In this document: in pieces, positions 13,401-45,200 of the stretch
Position numbering within the stretch: the first letter of the stretch is position 1
Layout: every line of letters starts with the position of its first letter
Assembly (NCBI RefSeq): GCF_001039355.2
Contig: NW_019776024.1
Span: 536,440 to 600,439 of the forward strand
Direction: 5' to 3'
Length of the DNA: 64,000 nt
Source of the DNA: Lingula anatina
Lineage: Eukaryota; Brachiopoda; Lingulata; Lingulida; Lingulidae
Translations under genes and position numbers: made by a program
Notes under the pieces: generated by a model
The model's database searches: none
The model's input: only the letters and a program-made list of their open reading frames with translations
Told to the model about the DNA's origin: nothing

Positions 13401-16400
13401 AGCAGCCTTTCTTTCATTTTGTCATTCTCAACTTGCCAGCTCTGGAGAAGTGTTCAAAGACTTTTTTATTATTTTTTATTTTATTTTTTTATTATTATAT
13501 TATGTGGTGTGCATGTTAGAAGATAAGTAGATTATAAAAGCATCTTCTATCTAACGTATAAACTGATCAGATAAATGAAAATCTTTAGATGGGACCTTAA
13601 GATCTTAAATGTAACCTGTATAATATACAGCAAACATATAGTTGTAATTTTACATGAACAGATTTTTTATAATATTCATTATATTCCTGGATTCTAATAG
13701 CCACACGCATACAGCAACAGAAATATAAATTGTATTAAAAAACAATGACCACTATTACACTCACTTTCTGTACAAGAATAACAAAGTTATCGAGTTGCTG
13801 AGGATTAAACTTCACTGCCGCAGCTGCCATGATGGTGTGAATATTGTCCACAACATGGTTACTTCTGCCATGCTGAATATGTACAAAGAGAGCATATATG
13901 CAATACAAAGGTTTAAAACATCCAGAACCCTACTTTATTAAGTTGATTGATTGATTGAATATTAAAGTCACTCTTACTAAAACCAGACATGAAGCACCGA
14001 GTTTCTATTTCGTTCAGGGTATATTGGCAATGTTGATGACAGTAAACATTAGAATTGTCTATTAATATTAACCTCCTTCATATATGAATTACAAATAATC
14101 ACAGTTCACCCACTTAGATTACAATGTGATGCAGGCATACTGGTGAGCAATTAACTACTAGGCATTTGACATAGTGCTTTACCTGGATTTTCCAGATTTG
14201 TTCTATTTCATCTAAAGAAAGTCTAGTTCCTAGAAAATCTACTATGCCTTTGATTTTTTCACAATATTGGTCTTGGTCTATGTTTCCTGAAAATATAAAC
14301 TGAACTTTTAGAGAATTTCTCTTGTTAAATATCTTGAAATGTAATTCAAACAGCTTAACTTGAATGCATTGAATAGCATTAATAACCCAATCACCCAGTA
14401 TAGAGATGGTAAAACTGTTAAATGTTTGTCTTACAGATTTCTTGAAAAACAGCTGCATTCAAGAATAAACTTAAAGGGATAATAACTCTTTGTTTTGGCC
14501 AAAAATGAATTTTCCTGGAGTAAACAACAATTTTCCCATACTTACCAATGGTTAATGAATCCATTTCTACATTCAAAGTTAGTCCCTGTTTTTTTCTAAA
14601 AAATTTTTTTTTGTTATAGTCTCTTAAGAGATTATAACAGACTATAGCCATCAATGGAGGTCATGTGGTCTAAAGACAAGCTCAGATAGCAGAATAACAG
14701 CTATAACTGTTGTTTTTGTGGTAAAACAGAATATATTATATTTCTATGAGTTGTTCAATGTTTTCATTGTGAAATATAGATCTCATACATAGAGTTATTA
14801 TCGTTTTAAAGACGAAAATAGAATGGGGACTAATTTTCGAACCAAACCTTCTAGTGCCAATGACAACACATTTTTCTCTTCCAGCCAATCTTGTACTTTG
14901 TCAGCATGTATGGCAATTTTTGACATCTTGGTTGCTGTAGCATCTTCAATTAGTCTGGAGACCTATCAAAAGCCAATAAATTCTTTCATGTTTATATGAA
15001 ACTCATTAAACTGATGTAATAAAATGACAACTGCTCAAGTAAATCACCACTTTTGAAATGAAATAAAAAATTAGTGTTATAAAATTTCTAGTAAGCAATA
15101 TATAAATAAAATCTATTTTTTGTTTAATGCAAATCTCTTTAAAATATCATGTTACAGGAAAGTTAAGTACTTAAACAAGGTCAGACAGATTATTCTTATT
15201 GTACCTCTTTTAAAGCATTCATCCTTGCATTGAAGTTGGGTGATTTAATCATCCTGAGCACTATTTCTAGTCTGAGTTCATCCACAGAAGAGACATCAGT
15301 CTTCCACATCTCCAGGCAGATCAATTTAACTGTAGCCAGCAAATCACAAACACTCCCAACTCTCTGAAACATCAGAATATCAGATCAACTATATTTACAC
15401 TTTTGACCTCAGAAGTATTTCCACCATTTTCCTTCATTTTCTGAATCAACTATTAAAAGCATATTCTAAAACAGTTATCTGCAAATCCCATTTAGACAAT
15501 GCACTGCTATTTCATTTTTTTTTATTAAATTTAATTTCAATTGTTAGACAAGATAATTTGCATAACTGTTAAAGGCTGATTTAATATTACAATCTTCTAT
15601 TCAGTGTACAGTGCTAACAATGAAGTAAAATGACTTTTTCTTTCACATGTTCAAACCACTGCAAATCACTGCCTTTCCCAAGTAATGCACAAACCTTATC
15701 TTTGAGATCATTCTCACTCAGTCCTTGAACAAACTGAATGACCCTCTCCAGCCCATTGGCCAGTAATGGCTTGACCACGTCTTCATTGAGGAACTCTGCA
15801 CACTGACCAAATGGATGAAACAATGCAGCCATTGCCTGGAATTGTGGAAAAATCATTAATGCCTAACAGTAAGAGTTTACTTACTATTTTCAAAAGTAAT
15901 AAGGTCATAAGTTGAACGTTCTGAGATAAAAATTACTATGTCAATTTAGAAATAACATGACTGATTAAGCCAATATTGAACAGAATACTAAGAAATACTT
16001 GTCTGTAATGCTCTGAACGTGTTTCCTGATAGGATGATGTAACTCATACTTTGAACTTACAGGGGCATCTAAATCCTCCTTCTTCATACTTTTTTCAATG
16101 CAATGGAATCCACCTTTAAAGGCAAACTGAAACACAAAATGCATTTTGCTTCAAAACTAATATATCAATAGAAAATAAATTAGCTGATAATATATATTCT
16201 TCTATGTTAAATATGATTACTTATTTCTANNNNNNNNNNNNNNNNNNNNNNNNNNNNNNNNNNNNNNNNNNNNNNNNNNNNNNNNNNNNNNNNNNNNNNN
16301 NNNNNNNNNNNNNNNNNNNNNNNNNNNNNNNNNNNNNNNNNNNNNNNNNNNNNNNNNNNNNNNNNNNNNNNNNNNNNNNNNNNNNNNNNNNNNNNNNNNN

Positions 16401-19400
16401 NNNNNNNNNNNNNNNNNNNNNNNNNNNNNNNNNNNNNNNNNNNNNNNNNNNNNNNNNNNNNNNNNNNNNNNNNNNNNNNNNNNNNNNNNNNNNNNNNNNN
16501 NNNNNNNNNNNNNNNNNNNNNNNNNNNNNNNNNNNNNNNNNNNNNNNNNNNNNNNNNNNNNNNNNNNNNNNNNNNNNNNNNNNNNNNNNNNNNNNNNNNN
16601 NNNNNNNNNNNNNNNNNNNNNNNAAAAAAAAAAAAAAAAAAAAGGATAACTTCCAAATGCTGAATGAAGTTAATTATCAGATGTAATCAATTTGATTTGA
16701 CCCTGTAGAGGTTAGTGGTGCAGATTCTGCCTGGATATACTGAACTTATCCAATTAACTTTCACTGTAGTAACTGAATGGAACAATAGCATCTCATAAAT
16801 AATATCAGGCAATCAGATTATTAACAGAAAAAAGTATATAAGTAATTTAGTACTTACAGAAAACAAGGTATACAATATAAAGAGTGAGCTGCTACTTACC
16901 CTGTTGATTAAATTAGTGAGCCACCCATAAGGTTCCTGAAAAAAGTTATAATTTGTTTATTGTTGTGTGAAAAGCCTCCTATGATATAAAGATTCCCTTC
17001 CTGCAGTGAATATCGCTACTGTTTATCACCTAATTTATTTACTCATTTTGATGCTCTACTAGTTTATTTTTCATCTAACTATTCTTTAAGAAGAGAATAA
17101 ATGTAAATGTACTTAAAATAGTACGATTAAAAGAGTAGACTGAAACTAAACAGCATTGACAGTAACAAGTGGCATTAAAATACACATCATTTATATATTT
17201 ATATGTTTAATAATGCTGAGGGTCTTGGTGAAAAAAATACCTTAAATGCCCCCTGAGGACTGATAGCGCTGAGTCCTTTTTCTCCTAGCTTCTCCTCCCA
17301 GTACATTTTGTCAGCTTTCCGGTTTTTGTTCTTCATATGATATTCGGTTTCTGGATTGAGCACCTGTAAAATATCAATGAATATATTATTATTTCTCTCA
17401 AATAAAGAGAAAAACTACAGTTTTATAATGCCTTAGGTATGTAAATTCTTTATTTACAGTACACAATACTAACATAATTTTTTAAAATTTCATTACGACA
17501 ATAAAACATACAAAAACATGATGGTAATTTTAATTGGACACTGAGTTTATAACTGGTATCATTTTAAATAGTTATTTAGCAGCATTAAGGAAAACATGCA
17601 GAATTTTTGCTCAAAAAAACATTAAACAACCAAACAAACAACCATTTCATTTTCTGGGACTTGCAGACTAACCAGAGCAATATACACATTATCACTTTAT
17701 CTTGTTCTAAAGTCAAAAAGATCCATTAAATATTCCTGAAACCACTTGTTTTTTTACTTGGATTAAGGTAAATGAATGGTTAAATGCAACCACTGGATTT
17801 TTGATTTGTAAAAAAAGGTGGTCAACTTCCCCTTTATAAATTAAGAGAGATTGGTAAAAATAAATATTTTTCTCTTTTTGCCAAAGAAAACCTCACTAGA
17901 CACTAGCAGCAACTAGCAAGAACATGATTTATTCTTAAACAAGTATCATGTGTAGTCATGGACTAAAAAAAGGATTAGTTTATGGAAAATGAGAAAATAT
18001 AGAAGAGAAAAAATGCAAGCCAAAAGCTCAAACTTACCACACTGAGTACAGCCAGTAAGTCAACTGGCACAGGGTCATGTTGTAATCTTGCAACGACTAA
18101 GTCAATCAGCAGTTGCATCATGTTGTAGATCCCTTCCTGGATCTCTGTTCCCCAACGATGTACTGCACCAGATGTAAGCAGCTAGATTATAAGATACAAA
18201 ATATACAAAAGCCTGCTTAAAATGTTGTTAAAACAGTCATTTTCCTTCTACTAATTTCATTTGAAGATATTTCTATAATTCCACGTCCAATCCAAAACAG
18301 ATCAAAAATTGAAAGTTTTTTTGCAGCTGAATTTCTAGTATGTAAAAACATTATATGCACATACCTTTTGAAAACATTCTGGCATACATCTGTTTAAAAA
18401 ACGTTTGCAGTGTTCATCACTTTCTATCATATCTGCAAGAAAAAGCAACATAACATAGTATATTTTCCTTAAGACTGATGTTCAAAAACACTGGTCNCCC
18501 AACTTCTTTTTCTGTCATAACACTTAAATAAAAACAGAGCATATTTATAAAAATAAATAAATAATTCAAACAGAGAATTCATTTTAAAATAAAAAACAGT
18601 ATGTGCCACGTTCTTTACATAACAGAGTTAAGGTCAGAAAATTTACATACCATTTGCTGCAAACCTTGTTGCAGCAATGAGGCATTTGCCCAAAGATTCT
18701 TCTCTTTTGTACGGAATAGACCAGTTATCTGTAAATACTCTGCCTTCAAGTTCATAGAGGTTTGTTACTGGAAACTCATTTGATTCTTCAGAGTTTTCTT
18801 CAGCTCCATCTTCTGGTTTAGAAACTTCCTTCTGTAATACAAAAATTCACAAATCAACATTTGCCAATAACAAACATGCAAAAAAAAAAAAAGAAAGAAA
18901 AAGAAAAAGAAAGCATTTATAAACTGGAGGGCCTTGTGGTCAGGGTGTCAGCCTCCAAAGCAGGAGGATGTGGGTTCAACCCGGTTCGCAGACATGCCAG
19001 TCTGTCATAAAAGGCTACCTGCTGTCTCCCCGCATGACACTCAGCACTTAGAGGTTGAACCGGGGGTTCAGTTTCTGGTCTGGCAGTGAATGCCATGCTG
19101 GTTAGCTAGCTTCCAGTGCTTGGCTGTATCCCCCCCCCCCCCTCTCCCAGGGAGGTGAGAGTACCAACACCCAGTTTGCATCAGGGCCAAAAATGACCAG
19201 GCGTTCATTGTAGTCCACTCTGAGACACGTGTAGTGCAGCATATAAGAGCATTACTTTATTTTACTTTACTTTTAGTTTATAAAACTTTGAATCTATTTC
19301 CTATTTCTTCTCAATATCCAATTTAAATGCATAAATGTACATGTATGCAGAGGTCTACTAAAACATCTCTTGGATGAAAGGGACAGATACATTTGCTATA

Positions 19401-20880
19401 AACTTAGAGCATAGCAGGACATTCATCTGGAGTTTATAAACCACAGTTATTCTTATACATACAACAATTGCGGGCTACAAATATCCAAGAATGCTTATAT
19501 AGGTGCTGTCAAGGCAGCATTAACAAGGTAATATGATATAAAGGGCATTTATGAATGCATGCAATTGTTAACAAGATAATTTTATAGATATAGATATTGT
19601 TTGTGCTGGATATGCATTAACAGATAACAATGATTTTAATGTGAGAATGTCATATAAAGAATTGGATGTTATCACTTGGCTTGTAACCAAATTAATGGTT
19701 ATAAATTGCCATATTTTCCTACTGATATAAAAGATACTAAAATAAATAATTCATCTACATTTTAACAAATGTCTATGAGCTCCATTAAATTATATATTGA
19801 TATTTTTAATTTTTTTATTTGAAATTTAACACCCTCATTTTATTTTGTAAATTTTCTTTACCTCTACAGGTTCTCCCCCCCCCTCCCCAAGAAAATGGGA
19901 ATGATCTCTGTTTAACTTTTTACATTTTCAATAATATCCTTCTGACATCTTGTATATTTATTGTACTCTGAATGAGTTAGTACCATAAATGCACAGATGA
20001 CTAGCAAAAGTACTGAAAACCCCCCGAACTTATTTCCTAGAATAACTAATATTTCGTTCCCACTATGCCTTGTTTTTCTTGATTGTGAAAAAAATTGTAG
20101 TCTGAAAATCACATGCAGGTGATGTTTACATCGTTGTCCGCTGTTTTGGACTGTGGTTCTTCTTGGCAATATTATATGGGAGGGGACGAGCCGACATAAA
20201 CAAATCATACCAATTTAAGTTGCATCAATTATCTTAATTAATTACCTAGTAATATATTTAGCTTTTATATCACCCTATTTTATTGGAAACTTCCATTTCC
20301 TGGGTTTCCTTGTGACAAGACTCCTTTATTCCAGTGCATTGCCCTGTGTTGCACCGCGTTGCGGTGTACTGAGCATTATTTTTCGGGAGACCCCCAGGCC
20401 AGTAACGTAGTAGTAGTAGTAGTACCCCTGTAGTAGCCGTAGCAGAGTCAACTTTAAATGATGGACAAAGCCACAACTGCCGAAAGAGTGGATATATGTA
20501 AATTCACTTCTTAACCAAGTGAATTTATTTTATTTTATTCTCCCTTTCTCTCTCTTTAACAAGCAGGACAATGTGTAACGTGGAGCTGCAGAGCTTGTTG
20601 CCACACCTACCTGCTCATGATCAACGACCTCATCATAACTTGGGGGAGGAGCGGGTCCATAAACAGGCGATGTAGTCGCCTGCTTATTTGCCTGATCATC
20701 TTTCATTTCGACATCCAACTCTTCTAACGTGTCAAAACTTGAACCCGGTGCCTCGTTGGTCAAAAATGCTACAGCTTCATTCAAATCGTTTTTGCCCAGT
20801 CGAAGTGCCCGCCTTACTTCACTCTCGCTGGGAAACCCCATGCTCAAAAGCGTGGAGACGTGTTCCTCATTTACTTCCAT
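1857..20880 (-). CDS. USP24: Ubiquitin carboxyl-terminal hydrolase 24-like, 43 exons, C-terminus missing
   Basis: This is a large cysteine-protease deubiquitinase that removes ubiquitin from substrates. The 43 coding exons total 5661 nt (1887 codons) with compatible phases at every junction. Order: N-terminal UBA domain (residues 1-45), a PPPSYDEV motif near residue 77, a long helical-repeat region (about 90-930), a ubiquitin-like segment (about 970-1050), a Ser/Pro-rich linker, and a USP catalytic domain with the Cys box GGATCYMN (Cys near residue 1682) and the finger cysteines. The UBA and PPPSYDEV parts separate it from USP9X, whose catalytic core is similar. Human USP24 has about 2,620 residues, so roughly 700, including the catalytic His, are absent. 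The start ATG (20878-20880) opens directly into the UBA domain. An N gap lies in one intron. Exon lists are in the sub-entries. Confidence 0.94.
4315..9057 (-). CDS. USP24: USP24 exons 26-37: linker and pre-catalytic helical region
   Basis: The exons are 9019-9057, 8698-8783, 8428-8512, 8060-8248, 7555-7748, 7026-7185, 6603-6750, 6129-6281, 5613-5847, 5293-5354, 4710-4895 and 4315-4429. The first is a 39-nt micro-exon ([13 protein letters not shown]). Exon 8060-8248 has a Ser/Pro-rich stretch typical of a flexible, phosphorylatable linker. Exon 7026-7185 has an Ala/Ser-rich stretch. Later exons resume helical repeats ([31 protein letters not shown]). The intron after 6603-6750 appears to use a GC donor. 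Together these cover residues about 1061-1610. Confidence 0.88.
9324..10316 (-). CDS. USP24: USP24 exons 23-25: ubiquitin-like segment
   Basis: The exons are 10139-10316, 9671-9769 and 9324-9446, covering residues about 928-1060. The reading [20 protein letters not shown], then [19 protein letters not shown] and [15 protein letters not shown], has the beta-hairpin, helix and short-strand pattern of a ubiquitin-like fold. Family knowledge places such a domain in this position in the USP9X/USP24 group. Junction phases are 1, 0, 0. Confidence 0.85.
10406..10454. repeat. (AAAT)n microsatellite
   Basis: About 12 perfect AAAT units in a USP24 intron, between the exons at 10139-10316 and 10521-10633. 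Confidence 0.95.
10521..18831 (-). CDS. USP24: USP24 exons 2-22: helical-repeat scaffold
   Basis: Exons in transcript order (coordinates on +): 18651-18831, 18365-18432, 18038-18181, 17241-17363, 16900-16935, 16061-16126, 15647-15835, 15205-15363, 14848-14962, 14183-14286, 13765-13872, 13184-13441, 12883-12966, 12590-12745, 12210-12341, 11734-11845, 11509-11585, 11197-11337, 11018-11107, 10866-10919, 10521-10633. All have AG acceptors and GT donors, and their phases join. They encode residues about 91-927, an alpha-helical armadillo-like region rich in Leu, as in USP9X and USP24. Recognisable pieces include [20 protein letters not shown] and [13 protein letters not shown]. The 16900-16935 exon is only 12 codons. 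The gap at 16230-16623 sits between two phase-0 junctions, so a small lost exon cannot be excluded. Intron 1 (18832-20610) carries a SINE. Confidence 0.9.
16230..16623. other. Assembly gap (394 N) inside a USP24 intron
   Basis: This is a run of N followed directly by about 20 A residues. It separates the USP24 exons at 16061-16126 and 16900-16935. The flanking exon phases join without loss. Confidence 0.98.
18924..19276 (+). mobile_element. tRNA-derived SINE in USP24 intron 1
   Basis: The 5' part looks like a tRNA-derived pol III promoter: an A-box-like TGGTCAGGGTGTCAGC near 18937 and a B box GGTTCAACCC at 18973-18982. An unrelated body follows, ending in a T/A-rich tail of TTTATTTTACTTTACTTTT type. 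The element is flanked by an 8-bp direct repeat TTTATAAA (18916-18923 and 19277-19284), which supports insertion by retrotransposition. The total is about 353 bp, and a C-homopolymer interrupts the body at about 19128. The exact SINE family is not recognised. Confidence 0.75.
20611..20880 (-). CDS. USP24: USP24 exon 1: UBA domain
   Basis: This 270-nt exon (90 codons, phase 0) begins [16 protein letters not shown]. The MGF loop and the following [16 protein letters not shown] helix are a textbook UBA domain, a three-helix ubiquitin-binding module. An acidic stretch and a PPPSYDEV motif follow, and the exon ends ...DHEQ before the donor gtaggt. The next exon starts in phase 0 at 18831. Confidence 0.93.
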
Positions 20881-21600
20881 GTCTAGCGAACCACTAGCAT
20901 AATGCCTTAATTCAGCACATTAGGCAAATGAGCAAAATATCTTTTAAAAATGCAATCACAATGTTGCGGAAAACATTCTGGACCAAAAATAGGTCAACTT
21001 AGTTTGTCCGCCATGATGAAAACCTTCATAATCTCGAACCGCAATCAGCAGTTGAAGGTTTACATTTCATAGATTCATATATTCAAACATAGTTTTGTGT
21101 ATCTCTATATTTCTCTCTAATATGCATTAAAATTATATGCTCGAAAGAAGAAAATATAGTCCATACTATCGTTTACAGTTTTAGAGGTTATGAAGCCAAT
21201 ATGACCTCGTTTAATGTCATACTCCAAATTGCAGTCTCGTTCTTCGTATCATGTCATGACAAAAAGGTACATTTTAAATGAGGCCGAAGTATGAAAATGT
21301 TCCTGGCGAATGATTAACGATACTAGTTTTCGGCATTTTAACTTGGATTATTTTCCACTACTTTTTGGGTCTACTGAGAGTATATAATTGAATATACTCC
21401 ATAAAACTCCCTCTCTGTTCTAAACAACCAAAAAACAAGGTTAGGATTTTTTCAGTTATATTCACAAATTGCCGTTTAGACAGGTTTAATTTACAATAAA
21501 TCGATGGTGGACACCTCATGGTTTTTCTACATTTTATGAGATTTTACTTTTTCCTATTAGGCCTCTATATGTCAATGTAAACCTGCAAGGAATACAAAGA
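20881..21600 (-). promoter_or_regulatory. USP24 upstream region and PKA-C transcript end
   Basis: This short interval (about 0.7 kb) between the USP24 start codon and the poly(A) signal of the upstream PKA-C gene must contain the USP24 5' UTR and core promoter. Both genes are on the - strand in tandem. I see no clear TATA box and no coding signal. Confidence 0.35.
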
Positions 21601-23191
21601 TGAACAATATACATTCATAAAACATTTTATTGACATCATTAAAAAGTAATACATGAATATTACCGTAAATACGGCAACTAACTGTAATTAATCAGAACAA
21701 TATTGACAGAATATACAATTAACATCACTGAGTGAGCACACATCAAATAGCCCTTTTATACTAAAAACTTTCCTCATATATGTCGTCACTCCTTATGATT
21801 AGAAAAAAGACTGCACAAATGTAGTGGCATTATGGTTGCCACCACTGCAAAGCAAGCTTTTTCTTAAATACGCTTTTGAAAAACATTATCTATAGCTCAA
21901 TTGGCAAGAGAAATTCTCAATGAACATTTTGGCTACTGATAAAAAAGAACCACACTGTTGTTCAAAATGTTCTCCACATACATGTGACTAGAAGCCTTGT
22001 ATGTTCTATTACAACAGTGGTATAACCTTTGGCTTGGAGGAAAAAAACTGGGACCTGACAAAAATGAATGAAAGTATTACAACATAGTTAAAGCAATAAA
22101 ATATACATTTGAACCTTACTGATGGTTTTACACCATTTTTTTTCAAACTACGGTATTTACAAAGCTGACGACTAATTTTTTTTCAAAAGACCAAGCATAA
22201 AAATCGAGACTAGATAACATGCACAACCAATAATTTCTAACCATTTTACTTTGGTCATCTTATATAAACTTTTTTCCTGCTGTTGGTAAGTCGCAGAGGT
22301 CTCCTTGGATGAAGGAGAACAATTTAGGCACCAGTTGATTAGACTACTACTATGTCTATTACTAATTCACATTTAAGTAAATAATATCTATCTTGTATGG
22401 TGTATAAAACTAAACTGTTATCATTTTCTTCTTTGAAAACTGAATTATTCACTTTTCATTCTAAAATAATAATGTGAACATAGAGATTGTACTTAACTCA
22501 TAACAATATGTAAGACTTATAGCTCCATGTATACAACTTATCAATCAAAAATTTTATTAACATTTAATCGAATGTCTAGACTATTTATTGGATTCATCTG
22601 CCTAGAATTTACCAAAACTTTGTCTTGGGTGTCATATTCACATTATACAAGAAGGGAAAAATGACATTGATTCAATAAGATGAGTGGCCTATTATTTGGC
22701 TTGAACACTAGGTTTATATATTATGACTGTATACATAGATATTTCTTGAAAATGTGCAAATGCCTTTTAAAGGCAGATTCTCACCTGAGGTATTCTTGAA
22801 TACTAGATATTTCCGATTTATTTTTAGACAGAAATGATTTTACATCTAATTGCTTAGGGGAGAAGGAAATTTCTCACTGATATTAGCAGCAAGGCTACTG
22901 TAAATGGTGTAAATTGTAACAGCTCACATGCACATCTGGACAGAAATTTCAGCAGAAATCAACAACAACCTACCACCTCTATCTTTCACATTTAGGCCTC
23001 CTTTCTGTAAAATTTATCAAGGAACATTCCAGATCAAATTACTCTGAAGAAAATATTGCACCTTCGTAGAGAAAGTCAATAACTGGTGCATCACCATCAG
23101 GTCATCACAATAATGCCAGGTGACAGTCAGTGTAAGGTGCATGACAAGAAAGATACTACAATCTGTAATTTTTTCCCATCAAATTAATTGT
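21600..23191 (-). other. PKA-C 3' UTR with poly(A) signal
   Basis: About 1.6 kb of AT-rich non-coding sequence follows the canonical stop. A TTTATT at 21626-21631 (AATAAA on the - strand) is a suitable poly(A) signal and would end the transcript near 21600, about 0.7 kb upstream of the USP24 start. Confidence 0.5.
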
Positions 23192-42248
<19,057 letters not shown>

Positions 42249-45200
42249 CTGGAGGTGGCTTCTGGGGCTTTCCTGGAATTATAAATTCGTACAACGTCTC
42301 ATTTGAAATAATCCAAGCTTGTGTTTTCTACTCTTATCTAGATCCTGCCAGGACTACTGGCGGATGTGATTTTCTTCCATGACGTCTGTCTGGTCTGGTA
42401 GTGTAAGTTTGTTAAAATGCAAACACGGCGAGCTCTGTACTATATTCAAAACATGTCAAACAACATTGGCTGAAGGCAGAGGCCCAATGACGTGATTGGA
42501 CAAGCTGCATATGTGAGCTCGTCTGGAGGGAAACATTTGATTAAAAGAGTATGGAGAACTATCTGACATCAGTTCATAAATCTAATTAAGAAACATCCAC
42601 AAAACCCATTTTCTTCGTAAAATGGATGATGCCCAGTGATGGTCAGTTTATAAACGTACTTCACAACGCACGGACCACTAACTGGGGAACTGGAGTTGAA
42701 ATCATTTATACATGTATAAGTTTGTATGACGCAGAAAAATGTCATTCTTTGATGTTGGTTATCTTTATCAAAACTTTTATAAGAGTGATAATGCACCAAA
42801 CACTGACAAAATGATAATTCTTCTTCCTCTACAAGAACACACTATATCTCACAATAGGCGATAGGTCTTGGGCAATATCCTTTTATATTTGGCTGTTTTT
42901 GGTTTAATTTTCAAAGGGAATGCTCGGGATGGTAACGTAAATATTTGTACTATACATCTTCACAGTGTTTAGCGTCTTACGTGTGATATGCACGATGCAT
43001 TACGCGGGCTGTGAACCAAATGGTAACTGCAGATCTGTATACAAAGTAATTGGATACTTGGTAGAAATGTTGAAAAACACCGCAGCCATTGCTGTACCAG
43101 AGAGGTTAACATAGCGTGCGCATTACTCGTGCAAGCGAGTAAGCACTTTATCAGCAGTTTCGTGAGATTTTCTGTTCAACATCGAGTGTAGAAGATCACT
43201 CAGGATTACAAAGGTCACCTCATCGTTTTTAGACGAATATCATACAGATAGTATTAAGATACATGTGCTGAGGCACGTTGTTTTTCTCCACTTAAACTAG
43301 AACGGGCTGTGTACTGTGGATACCATATGATCTGTTTCTTGTTACAGAGAGGAAATAAAGGTGTTAAGTAGAAGTCGAATACATGTATATAAACTGGATC
43401 TTTAGACGTTTTTATGGTCTCAACTTACATTAAAAAAGGTTTATACTATCCATGAAATCTTTAAGAAAACAGATTATCGAACGCGGTAGGCTGAAAGGGG
43501 GCAGGTAGGAAGAAAGAGTCCGATCTCCAAGAGTATGAATTTACAAATTTTCAGAATGTATACCAAAACACTTCTGCACGTTTCCCATTGCCTCTAAGAA
43601 CGTTCGCCAAAACTTATCACCAAGTGCAATACACATCCTCGGACGCTCACAAAATTCAGTTTGGATAAAAGGGTCCGGATTAAATACCACAGTAAAAAAC
43701 GGCACACTTACCCTTATACTACGCCCAAAAGAAAGACTTTCACCAAATATCATATGGGTACAAAACCCATAAAATTACTGGAAGAGGAGCCCGGATATGT
43801 GGCATATGGACCGCATATTAAATCGTGCAATCTAGGACACACTTATTAATTAGGCCTAGAAGCGAAATCTAGCGTTTATACTTAGAGCTATCTATACATA
43901 TTGGAGGGCAAGCCTCTTGGTAAAGATGAACAACATTAGTTCCCATTTATATGAACCATCCCTACATCTTAGTAAGAAAGCTACCTGACATTTTCATACA
44001 TACCTAGTGAAAAGTTGAAGGTCCAGCTGAAAGTGGGTTCCTTTATGCGGGGTATCTTTCACACTCTTGTGTTCTATTTCGGTGCATAGGTGCGGAACAC
44101 GGGAGAGCGACACTTTAATTTAGAAGTAGGGCAACGGTATGCCTCAGCCTCCAGCTGTCTACCCTCTTCAACAGCTCAAAGCTGACATCAAAATTCATCT
44201 GTAGCAATTTTTTGACGCAGATATGTTGCATTTCAGTTTATTCAAAAAGCAAATGTAAAACTTAACAATTCAGGAAATTGATTTTGAAACCATTGGAGAT
44301 ATAACGTCAACAGACAGCACGTCAACAATGACGAAGTCCGTCTTATCCGTTTGGTGTGCGGTGAGGTTGTTTGTCATGGTTTGTACCCCGAGGCTTGTAC
44401 GTCAACCTTGATATAGATAGGACATTTAATCATCCTCTTTTATTTACCAGGTTACATGGGTCATGTCCAGTGTCCCTTAGACTTTAATAAAACTTTGCTG
44501 CTAAAAACACAAGGAATGTGGAAAGTTCGGCAAACCAATATCACATATATAAACAAGTGAGAGGACTAGCCTACGCTAATTGGTACTAAAACAGACAAAA
44601 ACAGACAGCTGGCGATGTAAATTCCGTAAATTTAACAAACATACAGGTTGATCTCCTTTATACATGTGCACTTGTCCATAATTCGTTTGTGAAACTAAGA
44701 TGTAAAAAATGGAAATCTGAAACTATACAAAACACCTACCACCGGGTCACGATATCAGCTTAGAAAAGACCATGAAAGTACAACTGTTGTACTTCCATGG
44801 TAAATTCCTAATAAAACGGCTTTCGCTCAATTGTTTTAATGTAAAGTTACAGCTTACGAACTACACAACAAATGATAAACCTTTTTAACGTAATTAAGTC
44901 TATCGTTTACGTGCTTTTAAAGTACATTTGTGTGTAAGAGACGTTTAAACTGGCGCGTCTGGCAGTGATACCAGTGTATTAGTTTTGATCAGTAACCCGA
45001 GTCAATCGGTTACTTTCTACAAACTGTAGTTTCAAATGTACTTTATTTGTTTGGATCTCATAATGGGATGGGATATTACTTAAAAGCAATTTATCTTTTA
45101 AAACGATCTTTTGATTACCGCAAATGCATCTGTAATTTTTCAGAATTTTCTAAAAGTACGTTGGTTTTTCAGTTCGGTTTATTTTGTTATTCATATTGAC

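Noticed and set aside
16204-16686. Open readings across 16.2-16.7 kb
   Set aside because: They consist almost entirely of the N gap and a poly-A run.
20270-20476. A - strand 68-codon reading rich in Gly, Thr and Cys just downstream of USP24 exon 1
   Set aside because: It lies in USP24 intron 1, contains a GTA repeat, and has no splice-compatible link or domain.
1857-20880. Naming the hydrolase USP9X
   Set aside because: The catalytic core is similar, but the N-terminal UBA domain and the PPPSYDEV segment fit USP24, not USP9X.
43699-43753. A - strand MIFGESLSFGRSIR stretch before an excellent donor (agg followed by gtaagt)
   Set aside because: The frame at the donor is phase 0, incompatible with PKA-C exon 2, and other frames hit stops. 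It could be a non-coding first exon, but nothing supports that.
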